This document shows, piece after piece, positions 9,183-17,299 of a stretch of 39,832 bases of DNA. Within the stretch, counting starts at the first letter, position 1. Each line of letters begins with the position of its first letter. The position numbers were made by a program, and so were the translations under genes. Where the stretch lies: contig PBAR01000036.1 in NCBI GenBank assembly GCA_002718285.1, positions 1 through 39,832 of the forward strand, given 5' to 3'. Source of the stretch: Fidelibacterota bacterium. Its GTDB lineage: Bacteria; Marinisomatota; Marinisomatia; Marinisomatales; UBA1611. The notes under the pieces are model-generated. The model made no database searches and was not told where the DNA came from. It saw only the letters and a program-made list of their open reading frames with translations.

Positions 9183-10595
9183 ATGTTTTCAAAATTTCAA
9201 AATCTAAGATTCTATTTGTTTTTACTTTTTGTTTTTCTATATAGTTGCAGAAATAAAACCATAGATTGTCGTCCAAATTTCATTATTATTTTTGCAGATG
9301 ATTTGGGGTATGGAGATCTAAGCTCTTTCGGGCATCCTACCATTTATACCCCTAATCTAGATAAAATGGCATCTGAAGGTATGAAACTCACAAATTTCTA
9401 TGTTGGAAGTTCTATTTGTACACCCAGTCGCGCAGCTCTGTTGACAGGAAAATTACCAGTAAGGACTGGTATGTACGGAAATAGGAGTGTGCTCTTCCCA
9501 GATAATGCTGGTGGCCTTCAACCATCGGTAAAAACGATACCGTCCGCACTAAAGTCTCTTGATTATAAGACTGCATGTGTTGGAAAATGGCATCTTGGTC
9601 ACTTGCAGGAATATATGCCAATGAATCATGGGTTTGATATTTTCTATGGAATCCCTTACTCAAATGATATGCGACAGGAAGGTAAATGGGACTATGCAAG
9701 AAATAATTTTCCACCACTTCCTTTTTTAGATGGTAGTGATACAATCGGAGTCAGCTTGGATCAAAGTCAATTCATTAAAATGTTCACAGATAGATCAATT
9801 GATTTCATCCAGCAAAATAAGGATAATTCATTTTTTTTATATCTTGCTCATACCGCACCACATACCCCTCTTGCGGTAAATAGAGAAAACATTGATAAAA
9901 GTAAAAGGGGTTTGTATGGGGATGTAGTTGAAGAACTTGATAGAAGTGTAGGAAAAATTTTAAATCATCTAAAAGCTCTAGGCATCGATAAAAATACCTT
10001 TGTCATTTTTACCAGTGATAATGGGCCATGGAGCTGGGCAGGTGTAAATGGAGGATCTGCAGGTTTATTGAAAGGAAATAAAGGAAGCGTCTATGAAGGA
10101 GGATATCGGGTTCCTGCAATTGCATGGATGCCTGGCAGTATAGATGGAGGGATTATATCAAGATCTATTTCTTCTACACTTGATCTGTTTCCTACAATTA
10201 TGAGTATGGCTGGGAATCAGGACTATAAAAAACTTGGATTAGATGGGATAGATATATCAAAAACATTTTTTGAAAACTTACAAGTTCGAACAGATGTCCA
10301 GTACTACAGACAAGATACACTGGTTGGAATTCGTTATAAAGAATGGAAAATATATATTGATGATCCAAACCCCTGGAATAATGAATTCACCGATTCGGAT
10401 ATTCCTATATTGTACAATATAGAACATGACCCATCTGAAAAATACAATATAGCGGATAGGCACCCCGAGATCATTGAAAATTTAACAAAGATTGCAGAAA
10501 TGCATATTAGAGAAACTATTGTGGAACCCTCAAAATTGGATACGATACTTCCATCTTATAAACAGGCATATGATCAATATAACAAGAATTTCTAA
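9183..10595 (+). CDS. Formylglycine-dependent sulfatase (S1 family, arylsulfatase A/GALNS-like), lipoprotein
   Basis: The ATG lies one base after the preceding stop. A lipoprotein signal ends FLYSC. The metal site is IIIFADDLGYGDLSSFG (Asp39, Asp40), and the maturation motif is CTPSR (Cys79-Arg83) followed by AALLTGK. Additional blocks are VGKWHLGH, AHTAPHTPL and FTSDNGPWSW. The order PVRTGMYGN, then a GLQPS region before GKWHLGH, is that of arylsulfatase A / N-acetylgalactosamine-6-sulfatase-like enzymes. At 470 aa it has normal family length. It is the second of three unrelated-looking S1 sulfatases in this run, so the target polymer probably carries sulfate at more than one position. The exact specificity cannot be deduced. 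Confidence 0.9.
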   Translation: MFSKFQNLRFYLFLLFVFLYSCRNKTIDCRPNFIIIFADDLGYGDLSSFGHPTIYTPNLDKMASEGMKLTNFYVGSSICTPSRAALLTGKLPVRTGMYGNRSVLFPDNAGGLQPSVKTIPSALKSLDYKTACVGKWHLGHLQEYMPMNHGFDIFYGIPYSNDMRQEGKWDYARNNFPPLPFLDGSDTIGVSLDQSQFIKMFTDRSIDFIQQNKDNSFFLYLAHTAPHTPLAVNRENIDKSKRGLYGDVVEELDRSVGKILNHLKALGIDKNTFVIFTSDNGPWSWAGVNGGSAGLLKGNKGSVYEGGYRVPAIAWMPGSIDGGIISRSISSTLDLFPTIMSMAGNQDYKKLGLDGIDISKTFFENLQVRTDVQYYRQDTLVGIRYKEWKIYIDDPNPWNNEFTDSDIPILYNIEHDPSEKYNIADRHPEIIENLTKIAEMHIRETIVEPSKLDTILPSYKQAYDQYNKNF

Positions 10596-12300
10596 TCAAT
10601 TAATTTTTTCTTCTGTTTGTTTTTGGCTTATATCATGTAACACTGGATCATATATAAATAATCAAAAAGGATTGAATATTATTTGGCTGGTTGCTGAGGA
10701 TCTTGGAGCTTATATCCCATCCTTTGGGGATTCAACTATAAATACTCCAAATTTGGATAGATTAGCTGATGAAGGAGTTCGCTATACAAATGTTTATTCT
10801 GTTTCGGGTGTTTGTTCACCAAGCAGAGCTGCATTGGTTACAGGTATGTATCCATCAAGCATAGGGGCTCATCATATGCGAACTCTATTTCAACAACCTG
10901 CAGCAAAAAAAAAAGGACTCATTAATTACGAAGTTGTTCCTCCACCTGAAGTGAAAATGGTAAGCCAAATATTAAGAGAAAATGGTTACTATTGCACCAA
11001 TAATCAGAAAGAAGATTATCAGTTTTATAAATCAGAAATGGCATGGGATGAGTCGAGTATATTTGCACACTGGAGAAATCGACCAAAAGGAATGAATTTT
11101 TTTTCAGTTTTTAATTTTGGTGTAACTCATGAATCCAATCTTTGGAATCCATGGTACCGGCATTTTGATCTTGATCCGTTTCCTCCGGAAAGATCTCAGG
11201 AAAAAGAGTGGTGGAAACAATTCGAAGGCATTGATAAACCCTTGTATATCTCAGGTGATATCAATATAAAAATACCGCCTTATCTTCCAAATAATGATAT
11301 TGTTAAAGAAGATATAAAACGGATGTACTCTAATATCGCAGAGATGGATGGAAAAATTGGTTTAATTCTCGACCAGCTTGAAAAAGATGGTTTACTAGAA
11401 AATACAATTGTGGTCTGGTATACAGATCATGGTGGTCCTTTACCCAGACAAAAAAGATTGCTATATGACTCTGGTATCAGAGTACCTATGATAATAAGAT
11501 ATCCAGGTAAGAAAGGTTCAGGGCATAGTGATGATAGATTAATCAGTTTTGTTGATTTTGCTCCCACATTACTTTCTTTGCTGAATATAGAGCCGTCATC
11601 ATATTATCAGGGAGCGGCATTTGAAGGAGAATACAGGTCTTCAGATGAAAGATTATATATTCATGCAGCAGCAGATAGATTTGATGAACACTATGATATG
11701 ATAAGAGCCGTGCGTGATAAACGTTACAAATATTTGAAAAACTATAATCCTGATAAACCTTATTATCTACCACTTGAGTATCGGGAAAGGATGAATACAA
11801 TGAAGGAGTTGTTGCGCCTGAATGAAAGAGGGGAATTAAATGATGCTCAATCACAGTGGTTTAGATTATCGAAGCCTGAAGAAGAGCTTTTTGACCTTGA
11901 GAATGATCCCCATGAATTAAATAATTTATCAGATAATATTTTATATAAAAATAAAATGAATGAATTGCGAAATGAATGTAGGAGATGGATGGGTGAAATA
12001 AACGATATGGGTTTTATCCCAGAGGGAGAATTGATTAATTCATTTTGGCCTGATAAGATTCAGCCAATCACAGCTACACCTAAGGTCTATAATGATAATG
12101 GTACAATAAAAATAGATTGTATTACAGATGGTGCTTCTATAGGGTATAAACTCTCTGATGATAATTTTCCATGGATAGGATGGAGGCCTTATACCGTTCC
12201 TTTTGATTTAGGATCTGAAAAAATGTTACGTATTATTGCCCATCGTTTAGGTTATCAGCCTAGCGACACTTTAATTTATATACCTGAGAAACCATTTTAA
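10570..12300 (+). CDS. Formylglycine-dependent sulfatase (S1 family, EDL subgroup) with C-terminal chitobiase-like module
   Basis: The ATG at 10570 starts a lipoprotein signal (MINITRISNQLIFSSVCFWL, then ISC) and overlaps the previous sulfatase by 26 bp. The frame is open to 10492 but without a signal there. The metal site reads NIIWLVAEDLGAY, with Glu43-Asp44 in place of Asp-Asp, as in the heparan N-sulfatase-like subgroup where ED is common. The maturation motif is CSPSR (Cys82-Arg86). YTDHGGPLPRQK supplies the distal metal and basic residues. Residues ~500-576 (TIKIDCITDGASIGYKLS and following) resemble the chitobiase/hexosaminidase C-terminal beta-sandwich, an unusual tail for a sulfatase. 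A run of ten A at 10905-10914 lies within the coding region but the frame is intact. Confidence 0.85.
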   Translation: MINITRISNQLIFSSVCFWLISCNTGSYINNQKGLNIIWLVAEDLGAYIPSFGDSTINTPNLDRLADEGVRYTNVYSVSGVCSPSRAALVTGMYPSSIGAHHMRTLFQQPAAKKKGLINYEVVPPPEVKMVSQILRENGYYCTNNQKEDYQFYKSEMAWDESSIFAHWRNRPKGMNFFSVFNFGVTHESNLWNPWYRHFDLDPFPPERSQEKEWWKQFEGIDKPLYISGDINIKIPPYLPNNDIVKEDIKRMYSNIAEMDGKIGLILDQLEKDGLLENTIVVWYTDHGGPLPRQKRLLYDSGIRVPMIIRYPGKKGSGHSDDRLISFVDFAPTLLSLLNIEPSSYYQGAAFEGEYRSSDERLYIHAAADRFDEHYDMIRAVRDKRYKYLKNYNPDKPYYLPLEYRERMNTMKELLRLNERGELNDAQSQWFRLSKPEEELFDLENDPHELNNLSDNILYKNKMNELRNECRRWMGEINDMGFIPEGELINSFWPDKIQPITATPKVYNDNGTIKIDCITDGASIGYKLSDDNFPWIGWRPYTVPFDLGSEKMLRIIAHRLGYQPSDTLIYIPEKPF

Positions 12301-12313
12301 AATCTGGTATTAC

Positions 12314-13831
12314 ATGAGTTTAGAATTAAATCGGAAGAGCGGAATATTATTGCACATCACCTCTTTACCTGGTCCACATGGCATAGGAGATCTTGGTCAG
12401 GCTGCGTATTCTTTCGTGGATTCTATGCATGAAATGGGTCAACGATTATGGCAGATTTTACCTACCAATCCGCCAGAAAATCTTTATTACAGCCCTTATA
12501 GTGCTACTTCCGCCTTTGCTGGAAATGTATTAATGATAAGCTTAGAATTATTACAGGAAGATGGGTTAATAAAAGATAATGAAATCGAAAATTTTCCACG
12601 ATGTTCAAAAAACTATGTAGAATTTGATAAGGTGAATTTTTCCCGGAAAGCTTTATTAAAAAAAGCAGCGCAACGTTTTCAAATAAAAGCCACAGCAGAT
12701 AAAGTTAAAGATTTCAATAATTTTTGCAACAAAAATCAGAGCTGGCTGGATTACTTTTCATTATATACATATTTATCAGAAAAATATAATTTCATTAATT
12801 GGACGAAATGGGAATATCCTTTAAGATCTTTTGACCCTAAAGTGGTGCAAGAATATCTTACGAAATATAAAGCTGAGATCAGTCAAATAAAAATATTACA
12901 ATATTTTTTTTATATTCAATGGCAAGACCTGAAGGTGTACGCAAAAAATAAGGGTATAAATATAATTGGTGATATACCAATTTATGTTGCTCACGAAAGC
13001 GCTGATGTCTGGGCAAACCAAGAGTTATTTAAGCTTGATCAGGATGGTTGCATGATTGTTCAATCTGGTTGCCCTCCAGATTTATTTCAGGAAACAGGCC
13101 AATTATGGGGGCATCCGATTTACAATTGGGATATCCATGAAAAAACTGAATTTTCCTGGTGGTTATCCCGCATTGAATATCTCTTTAGGATGGTAGATAT
13201 TATTCGGATCGATCATTTTAATGGTTTAGTAAAATACTGGGAAGTCCCTGCAGAAGATAGGAATGCAGTAAATGGTGCCTGGATCCAGGCTCCTGGTGAA
13301 AAATTATTAGAAAAAATGATAAAAGAATTAGGTAAAAAGCCAATTATGGCGGAAAATCTTGGTGAAGCAGCTTCGGATTCAGAACCGTTATTAAAAAAAT
13401 TTGGAATACCTGGTATGCAAATTGTGCAGATCTCTATTGATAATGGGAATACACTTGCAGATATAGATACCAATAATGTTATCTATACTGGAACACATGA
13501 TAATGATACTGCATTGGGATGGTTTAAAAATAAAGTTTCTAATTCGGCACATGATAAAAAAGGAGATTCTGAATTGAAAAAAGATACCTTGTCCTTAATT
13601 AAATCAGATGGTTATGAAATTCATTGGGATATGACTAGACTGGCCTTGGATTCGTCCGCAGATATAGCAATTATTCCTTTACAAGATATACTAGGATTAG
13701 ATTCTCAATCACGAATGAATATGCCGGGAACCGTTGGAAAAAACTGGGAGTGGCGCTTTGACCCCGATCTTCTTACATCTGAAATAAAGAAAAAATTATT
13801 AAATATGACTGTTGCTGCAGGACGCGTATGA
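12314..13831 (+). CDS. malQ: 4-alpha-glucanotransferase (GH77)
   Basis: The 505-aa protein shows the complete GH77 pattern: SGILLHITSLPGPHGIGDLG at the N-terminus, ILPTNPP, SPYSATSAFAGN, and GDIPIYVAHESADVW. The acceptor-loop block is CPPDLFQETGQLWGHPIYNW. Catalytic residues are Asp300 (IRIDHFNG, nucleophile), Glu347 (MAENLG, acid/base) and Asp396 (YTGTHDND). There is no signal peptide, so it works in the cytoplasm, moving glucan segments between maltodextrins and releasing glucose. The gene starts 13 bases after the third sulfatase and overlaps the phosphorylase gene by ATGA. That pairing of transferase and phosphorylase is the standard route for maltodextrin or glycogen breakdown. Confidence 0.95.
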   Translation: MSLELNRKSGILLHITSLPGPHGIGDLGQAAYSFVDSMHEMGQRLWQILPTNPPENLYYSPYSATSAFAGNVLMISLELLQEDGLIKDNEIENFPRCSKNYVEFDKVNFSRKALLKKAAQRFQIKATADKVKDFNNFCNKNQSWLDYFSLYTYLSEKYNFINWTKWEYPLRSFDPKVVQEYLTKYKAEISQIKILQYFFYIQWQDLKVYAKNKGINIIGDIPIYVAHESADVWANQELFKLDQDGCMIVQSGCPPDLFQETGQLWGHPIYNWDIHEKTEFSWWLSRIEYLFRMVDIIRIDHFNGLVKYWEVPAEDRNAVNGAWIQAPGEKLLEKMIKELGKKPIMAENLGEAASDSEPLLKKFGIPGMQIVQISIDNGNTLADIDTNNVIYTGTHDNDTALGWFKNKVSNSAHDKKGDSELKKDTLSLIKSDGYEIHWDMTRLALDSSADIAIIPLQDILGLDSQSRMNMPGTVGKNWEWRFDPDLLTSEIKKKLLNMTVAAGRV

Positions 13832-15477
13832 AAACTAAAAAATATGATATAGCATATTTTTCAGCTGAGATTGGAATTTCATCAAGCCTTCCGACCTATA
13901 GTGGAGGACTGGGTGTACTTGCTGGAGATCATATCAAAGCGTCGGGGGACATAGGATTAAATATGTGTGCAGTCACACTTTTGTATCGCGAAGGTTATTT
14001 TAAACAGCGGATTGATGAAGAAGGAGTACAGACTGAAACCTATCCGCGATTTGATCCTTTTCCACTATTAAAAAAACTAGATATTAAATTCACACTCCGA
14101 TTAAGGAAAAGAGATGTATGGATTCAGGCTTATAAGTTTGATTATTTAGGACATAATGGTCACAAAGTACCGATCTATTTTCTTGATACTGATGTGGATA
14201 AAAATTTTATAGATGATCGCATTATTTCTAACAGACTTTACTCTGGAGATAAGGATCATCGAATTCTCCAAGAAGCTATTTTAGGATTTGGAGGGGCTAA
14301 ATTACTAGATGAATTAGGTCAAAATGCTATCAAAAAATATCATATGAATGAAGGGCATTGTTCATTTCTTGTTTTAAATCTACTTAAAAAATTCAATAAT
14401 GATATAAAAAAAGTAAAATCATTATGCCATTTTACAACTCATACTCCGGTCCCGGCCGGCCACGATCATTTTGCTGAGGACCGTATTAAAAAATTATTGA
14501 AAGGCCTATTGCCGAAAAAATTAAAACTGCCATCTCTTATTCAAAATGGACGGTTTCATATGACAGAACTCGGATTATATCATAGTGGGACTGCAAACGG
14601 TGTATCACAGTTGCATGGTGATGTTGCTCAGGAGCAGTTTCCTTGGTCAAATATTAAATATATTACTAATGGTGTTCATCATTCATATTGGATGGGTAGC
14701 CCTTTTAAGAAGATATATGATCAGTATATACCAAAATGGCGCACAAATCCTGAATCCCTTCTAAAGGTAGATGAAGTTGATGATAATATAATTTGGGAAG
14801 CACATCGAGATCAGAAACGATTTCTATTAAGTTATGCGAATGCAGATGTAACAAAAGCGCTTGATAAAGATACTCTTACTATTGGATTTGCGAGGAGGGC
14901 TGCAACCTATAAACGTGCTCAACTTCTTTTTTATGATATGGAACGCTTGGAATCCTTGGGCACAGGAAAGATTCAAGTTATTTTCTCTGGAAAAGCACAT
15001 CCGAATGATATGGATGGAAAAGAAGTAATTCGCAATATAATTGATAGATCAAAAAAAATGTTTGGGAAGGTAAAAATTATTTTTCTGGAAAATTATAATA
15101 TATGGCTTGGAAGAATGATTACGGCAGGTGTTGATGTTTGGTTAAATACACCGCTTCGTCCAAATGAAGCATCAGGAACCAGTGGAATGAAAGCATCACT
15201 AAATGGAGTACCCAATCTTTCAGTGATGGATGGCTGGTGGGCCGAAGGATGCAGAGATGGAATTAATGGATGGGGTATCGGTGATCCCGATAATCCTGAT
15301 GATTTTTCAGATGCATGTCATTTATATTCCTTACTTGAGAATGATGTAATTCCAGCTTTTTATAATAATAGAGAGAAATGGATTTCCATAATGAAGGAAG
15401 CAATTAAAACCAGCGTAGATTTTACTGCACATAGAATGGCAATCGAATACAATAATAAATATTATCAGGGGAAATAA
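13828..15477 (+). CDS. glgP: Alpha-glucan (glycogen/maltodextrin) phosphorylase, short GT35 form
   Basis: The N-terminal block AYFSAEIGISSSLPTYSGGL and the following GVLAGDHIKA are typical of short alpha-glucan phosphorylases. Also visible are MNEGHCSF, FTTHTPVPAGHDHF, ITNGVHHSYWMG, GFARRAATYKRA, and the pyridoxal-phosphate site RPNEASGTSGMKASLNG with Lys454. At 549 aa it is far shorter than animal or E. coli phosphorylases (~800-840 aa) and matches the compact bacterial/archaeal type. It releases glucose-1-phosphate from alpha-1,4-glucans in the cytoplasm. Translation is coupled to malQ by an ATGA overlap, and the symporter gene follows 5 bases later. Confidence 0.93.
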   Translation: MKTKKYDIAYFSAEIGISSSLPTYSGGLGVLAGDHIKASGDIGLNMCAVTLLYREGYFKQRIDEEGVQTETYPRFDPFPLLKKLDIKFTLRLRKRDVWIQAYKFDYLGHNGHKVPIYFLDTDVDKNFIDDRIISNRLYSGDKDHRILQEAILGFGGAKLLDELGQNAIKKYHMNEGHCSFLVLNLLKKFNNDIKKVKSLCHFTTHTPVPAGHDHFAEDRIKKLLKGLLPKKLKLPSLIQNGRFHMTELGLYHSGTANGVSQLHGDVAQEQFPWSNIKYITNGVHHSYWMGSPFKKIYDQYIPKWRTNPESLLKVDEVDDNIIWEAHRDQKRFLLSYANADVTKALDKDTLTIGFARRAATYKRAQLLFYDMERLESLGTGKIQVIFSGKAHPNDMDGKEVIRNIIDRSKKMFGKVKIIFLENYNIWLGRMITAGVDVWLNTPLRPNEASGTSGMKASLNGVPNLSVMDGWWAEGCRDGINGWGIGDPDNPDDFSDACHLYSLLENDVIPAFYNNREKWISIMKEAIKTSVDFTAHRMAIEYNNKYYQGK

Positions 15478-15482
15478 AATCT

Positions 15483-17288
15483 GTGAATACTATTGATCTT
15501 ATCATCATCATCATTTATTTACTGGCTATTGTTGTTGTCGGTTTACTTTTACAAAGAAAAGCATCTCAAGGTATTGATTCATATTTTCTTGGGAATCGTA
15601 AACTTCCCTGGTGGGTCCTGGGAGCCTCTGGTATGGCATCAAATACTGATATTGCCGGTACAATGATAAATACTGCATTTATTTATGCCCTCGGGACAAA
15701 AGGTTTCTTTATAGAGATTCGTGGTGGTGTTACTTTAATTATGGCTTTCTTGATGGTTTTTATGGGAAAGTGGAATAGGCGTTCGCAGGTAATGACCCAG
15801 GCAGAATGGATGCATTTCCGTTTCGGAAAAGGAAAAGAGGGTGACTTAGCGCGTATCATTAGTGCTCTATCTGCAATTGTTATGACAGTTGCTATGGTTA
15901 CGTATTTTGTAATAGGTGCAGGAAAATTTGTAGGAGCTTTTCTAGGTATAGAACCTATATATGCTTCATTACTTATGGTTATTCTTGCAATGACATATAC
16001 AGTAGCAAGTGGGCTCTATGGGGTAGTATGGACCGATGTTTTTCAAGGTATATTTATTTTTGGTGTAATTCTTTACATTACCAGTATAGCAATGAATACA
16101 GTTGATTTGCCCCAGGAATTTTTTATATCCGTCCCAATGATAGATGGTTCATTTACAAGTATAAAGACAACACTTTCTGAATGGTCCCGCATTACACCTC
16201 CAAATGAAATGAATATGCCAGAAGGTTCGACTTTTTCTATCTATAATCTTTTTGGAATTGCAATAATGTTTTATTTGTTCAAGGTGACACTTGAAGGAGC
16301 AAGTGGTGCTGGCGGGTATATGCTGCAGCGTTATTTTGCTGCAAAGTCTGATCGAGAAGCAGGAATTTTATCACTGTTTTGGACATGCTTATTGGCTTTT
16401 CGCTGGCCGCTAATCACTTCATTTGCTATGCTAGGTGTTTACCATGGCATACAAACAGGTTCAGTGATTGCTGATCCTGAATTAGTTCTTCCCGTAGTTA
16501 TTAAAAATTATATTCCTGTTGGTGTAAAAGGATTTTTAATTGCAGGTCTCATGGCAGCCGCTATGTCCACTTTTGATTCTACCGTAAATGCTGGGGCAGC
16601 TTATTGGGTTAAAGATCTCTACCATACTTACCTGAATACTAAGGCTACAGAAAAAGATCTTATGATCCAGGCCCGTCTTGCTTCAGTTGGGATAGTTGTT
16701 TTAGCTTTATTATTCAGTCTTACCATTTCTAATATAAATGAAATCTGGGGTTGGATAACCATGGGTATAGGTGCTGGTATGTTTATTCCTCAAGTTATTC
16801 GCTGGTACTGGTGGCGTTTTAACGGATATGGTTTTGCAATAGGGACAGGGGTTGGTATGATTGCGGCTATATTAACCAAGGCTTTTTCAGGGCCAATTCC
16901 TGAATATACATCCTTTTTAATTGCCAGTGGATCAAGCCTTTCAGGATGTATTATAGGTACTTTATTTACTCCTGCAACAAATGCAAGAGTATTGGAGAAT
17001 TTTTATAAAGTAACCAGACCCTTTGGTTTCTGGGGTAACATAAGAAACTCTTTACCTGATGCTATCCAGGTAAAAGTAAAACAGGAGAATCACAGGGATA
17101 TAATAGCAACAGTATTTGCAGTTCCATGGCAAGTTGTTCTTTTTCTTACCGGTATGATGATTGTAATGAAACAGTGGTCAAATGTAACGGTTCTTTTTGT
17201 AATTCTAATTTTCCTTTCATTAGGATTATATTGGTTTTGGTTTCGTCATCTATCTGATGAGGTTAAAGTCGAGCATTTGATCAAATGA
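15483..17288 (+). CDS. Sodium:solute symporter (SSS/SLC5 family), probable sugar transporter
   Basis: The frame begins with GTG at 15483; there is no nearby in-frame ATG that would keep the first membrane helix. The protein has about 13-14 hydrophobic helices. Family landmarks are SYFLGNRKLPWWVLGASGMA in the first loop, TQAEWMHFRFG, the VASGLYGVVWTDVFQG region, and MAAAMSTFDSTVNAGAAYWV, where the small/hydroxyl residues of the second sodium site lie. SSS proteins couple sodium entry to uptake of a small solute such as a sugar. Lying between a glucan phosphorylase and a secreted amylase, it may import glucose or a short maltooligosaccharide, but the solute is not readable from sequence. Confidence 0.88.
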   Translation: MNTIDLIIIIIYLLAIVVVGLLLQRKASQGIDSYFLGNRKLPWWVLGASGMASNTDIAGTMINTAFIYALGTKGFFIEIRGGVTLIMAFLMVFMGKWNRRSQVMTQAEWMHFRFGKGKEGDLARIISALSAIVMTVAMVTYFVIGAGKFVGAFLGIEPIYASLLMVILAMTYTVASGLYGVVWTDVFQGIFIFGVILYITSIAMNTVDLPQEFFISVPMIDGSFTSIKTTLSEWSRITPPNEMNMPEGSTFSIYNLFGIAIMFYLFKVTLEGASGAGGYMLQRYFAAKSDREAGILSLFWTCLLAFRWPLITSFAMLGVYHGIQTGSVIADPELVLPVVIKNYIPVGVKGFLIAGLMAAAMSTFDSTVNAGAAYWVKDLYHTYLNTKATEKDLMIQARLASVGIVVLALLFSLTISNINEIWGWITMGIGAGMFIPQVIRWYWWRFNGYGFAIGTGVGMIAAILTKAFSGPIPEYTSFLIASGSSLSGCIIGTLFTPATNARVLENFYKVTRPFGFWGNIRNSLPDAIQVKVKQENHRDIIATVFAVPWQVVLFLTGMMIVMKQWSNVTVLFVILIFLSLGLYWFWFRHLSDEVKVEHLIK

Positions 17289-17299
17289 ATTGATATACT

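Noticed and set aside
10905..10914. Run of ten A inside the third sulfatase gene as a phase-variation or frameshift site
   Set aside because: The frame is intact across it and AT-rich genomes contain such runs by chance; no second-frame continuation of interest was seen.
10570..12300. Glu in place of the first metal-binding Asp (VAEDLG) as an inactivating change in the third sulfatase
   Set aside because: ED at this position is common in one S1 sulfatase subgroup, and the CSPSR maturation motif and DHG site are intact.
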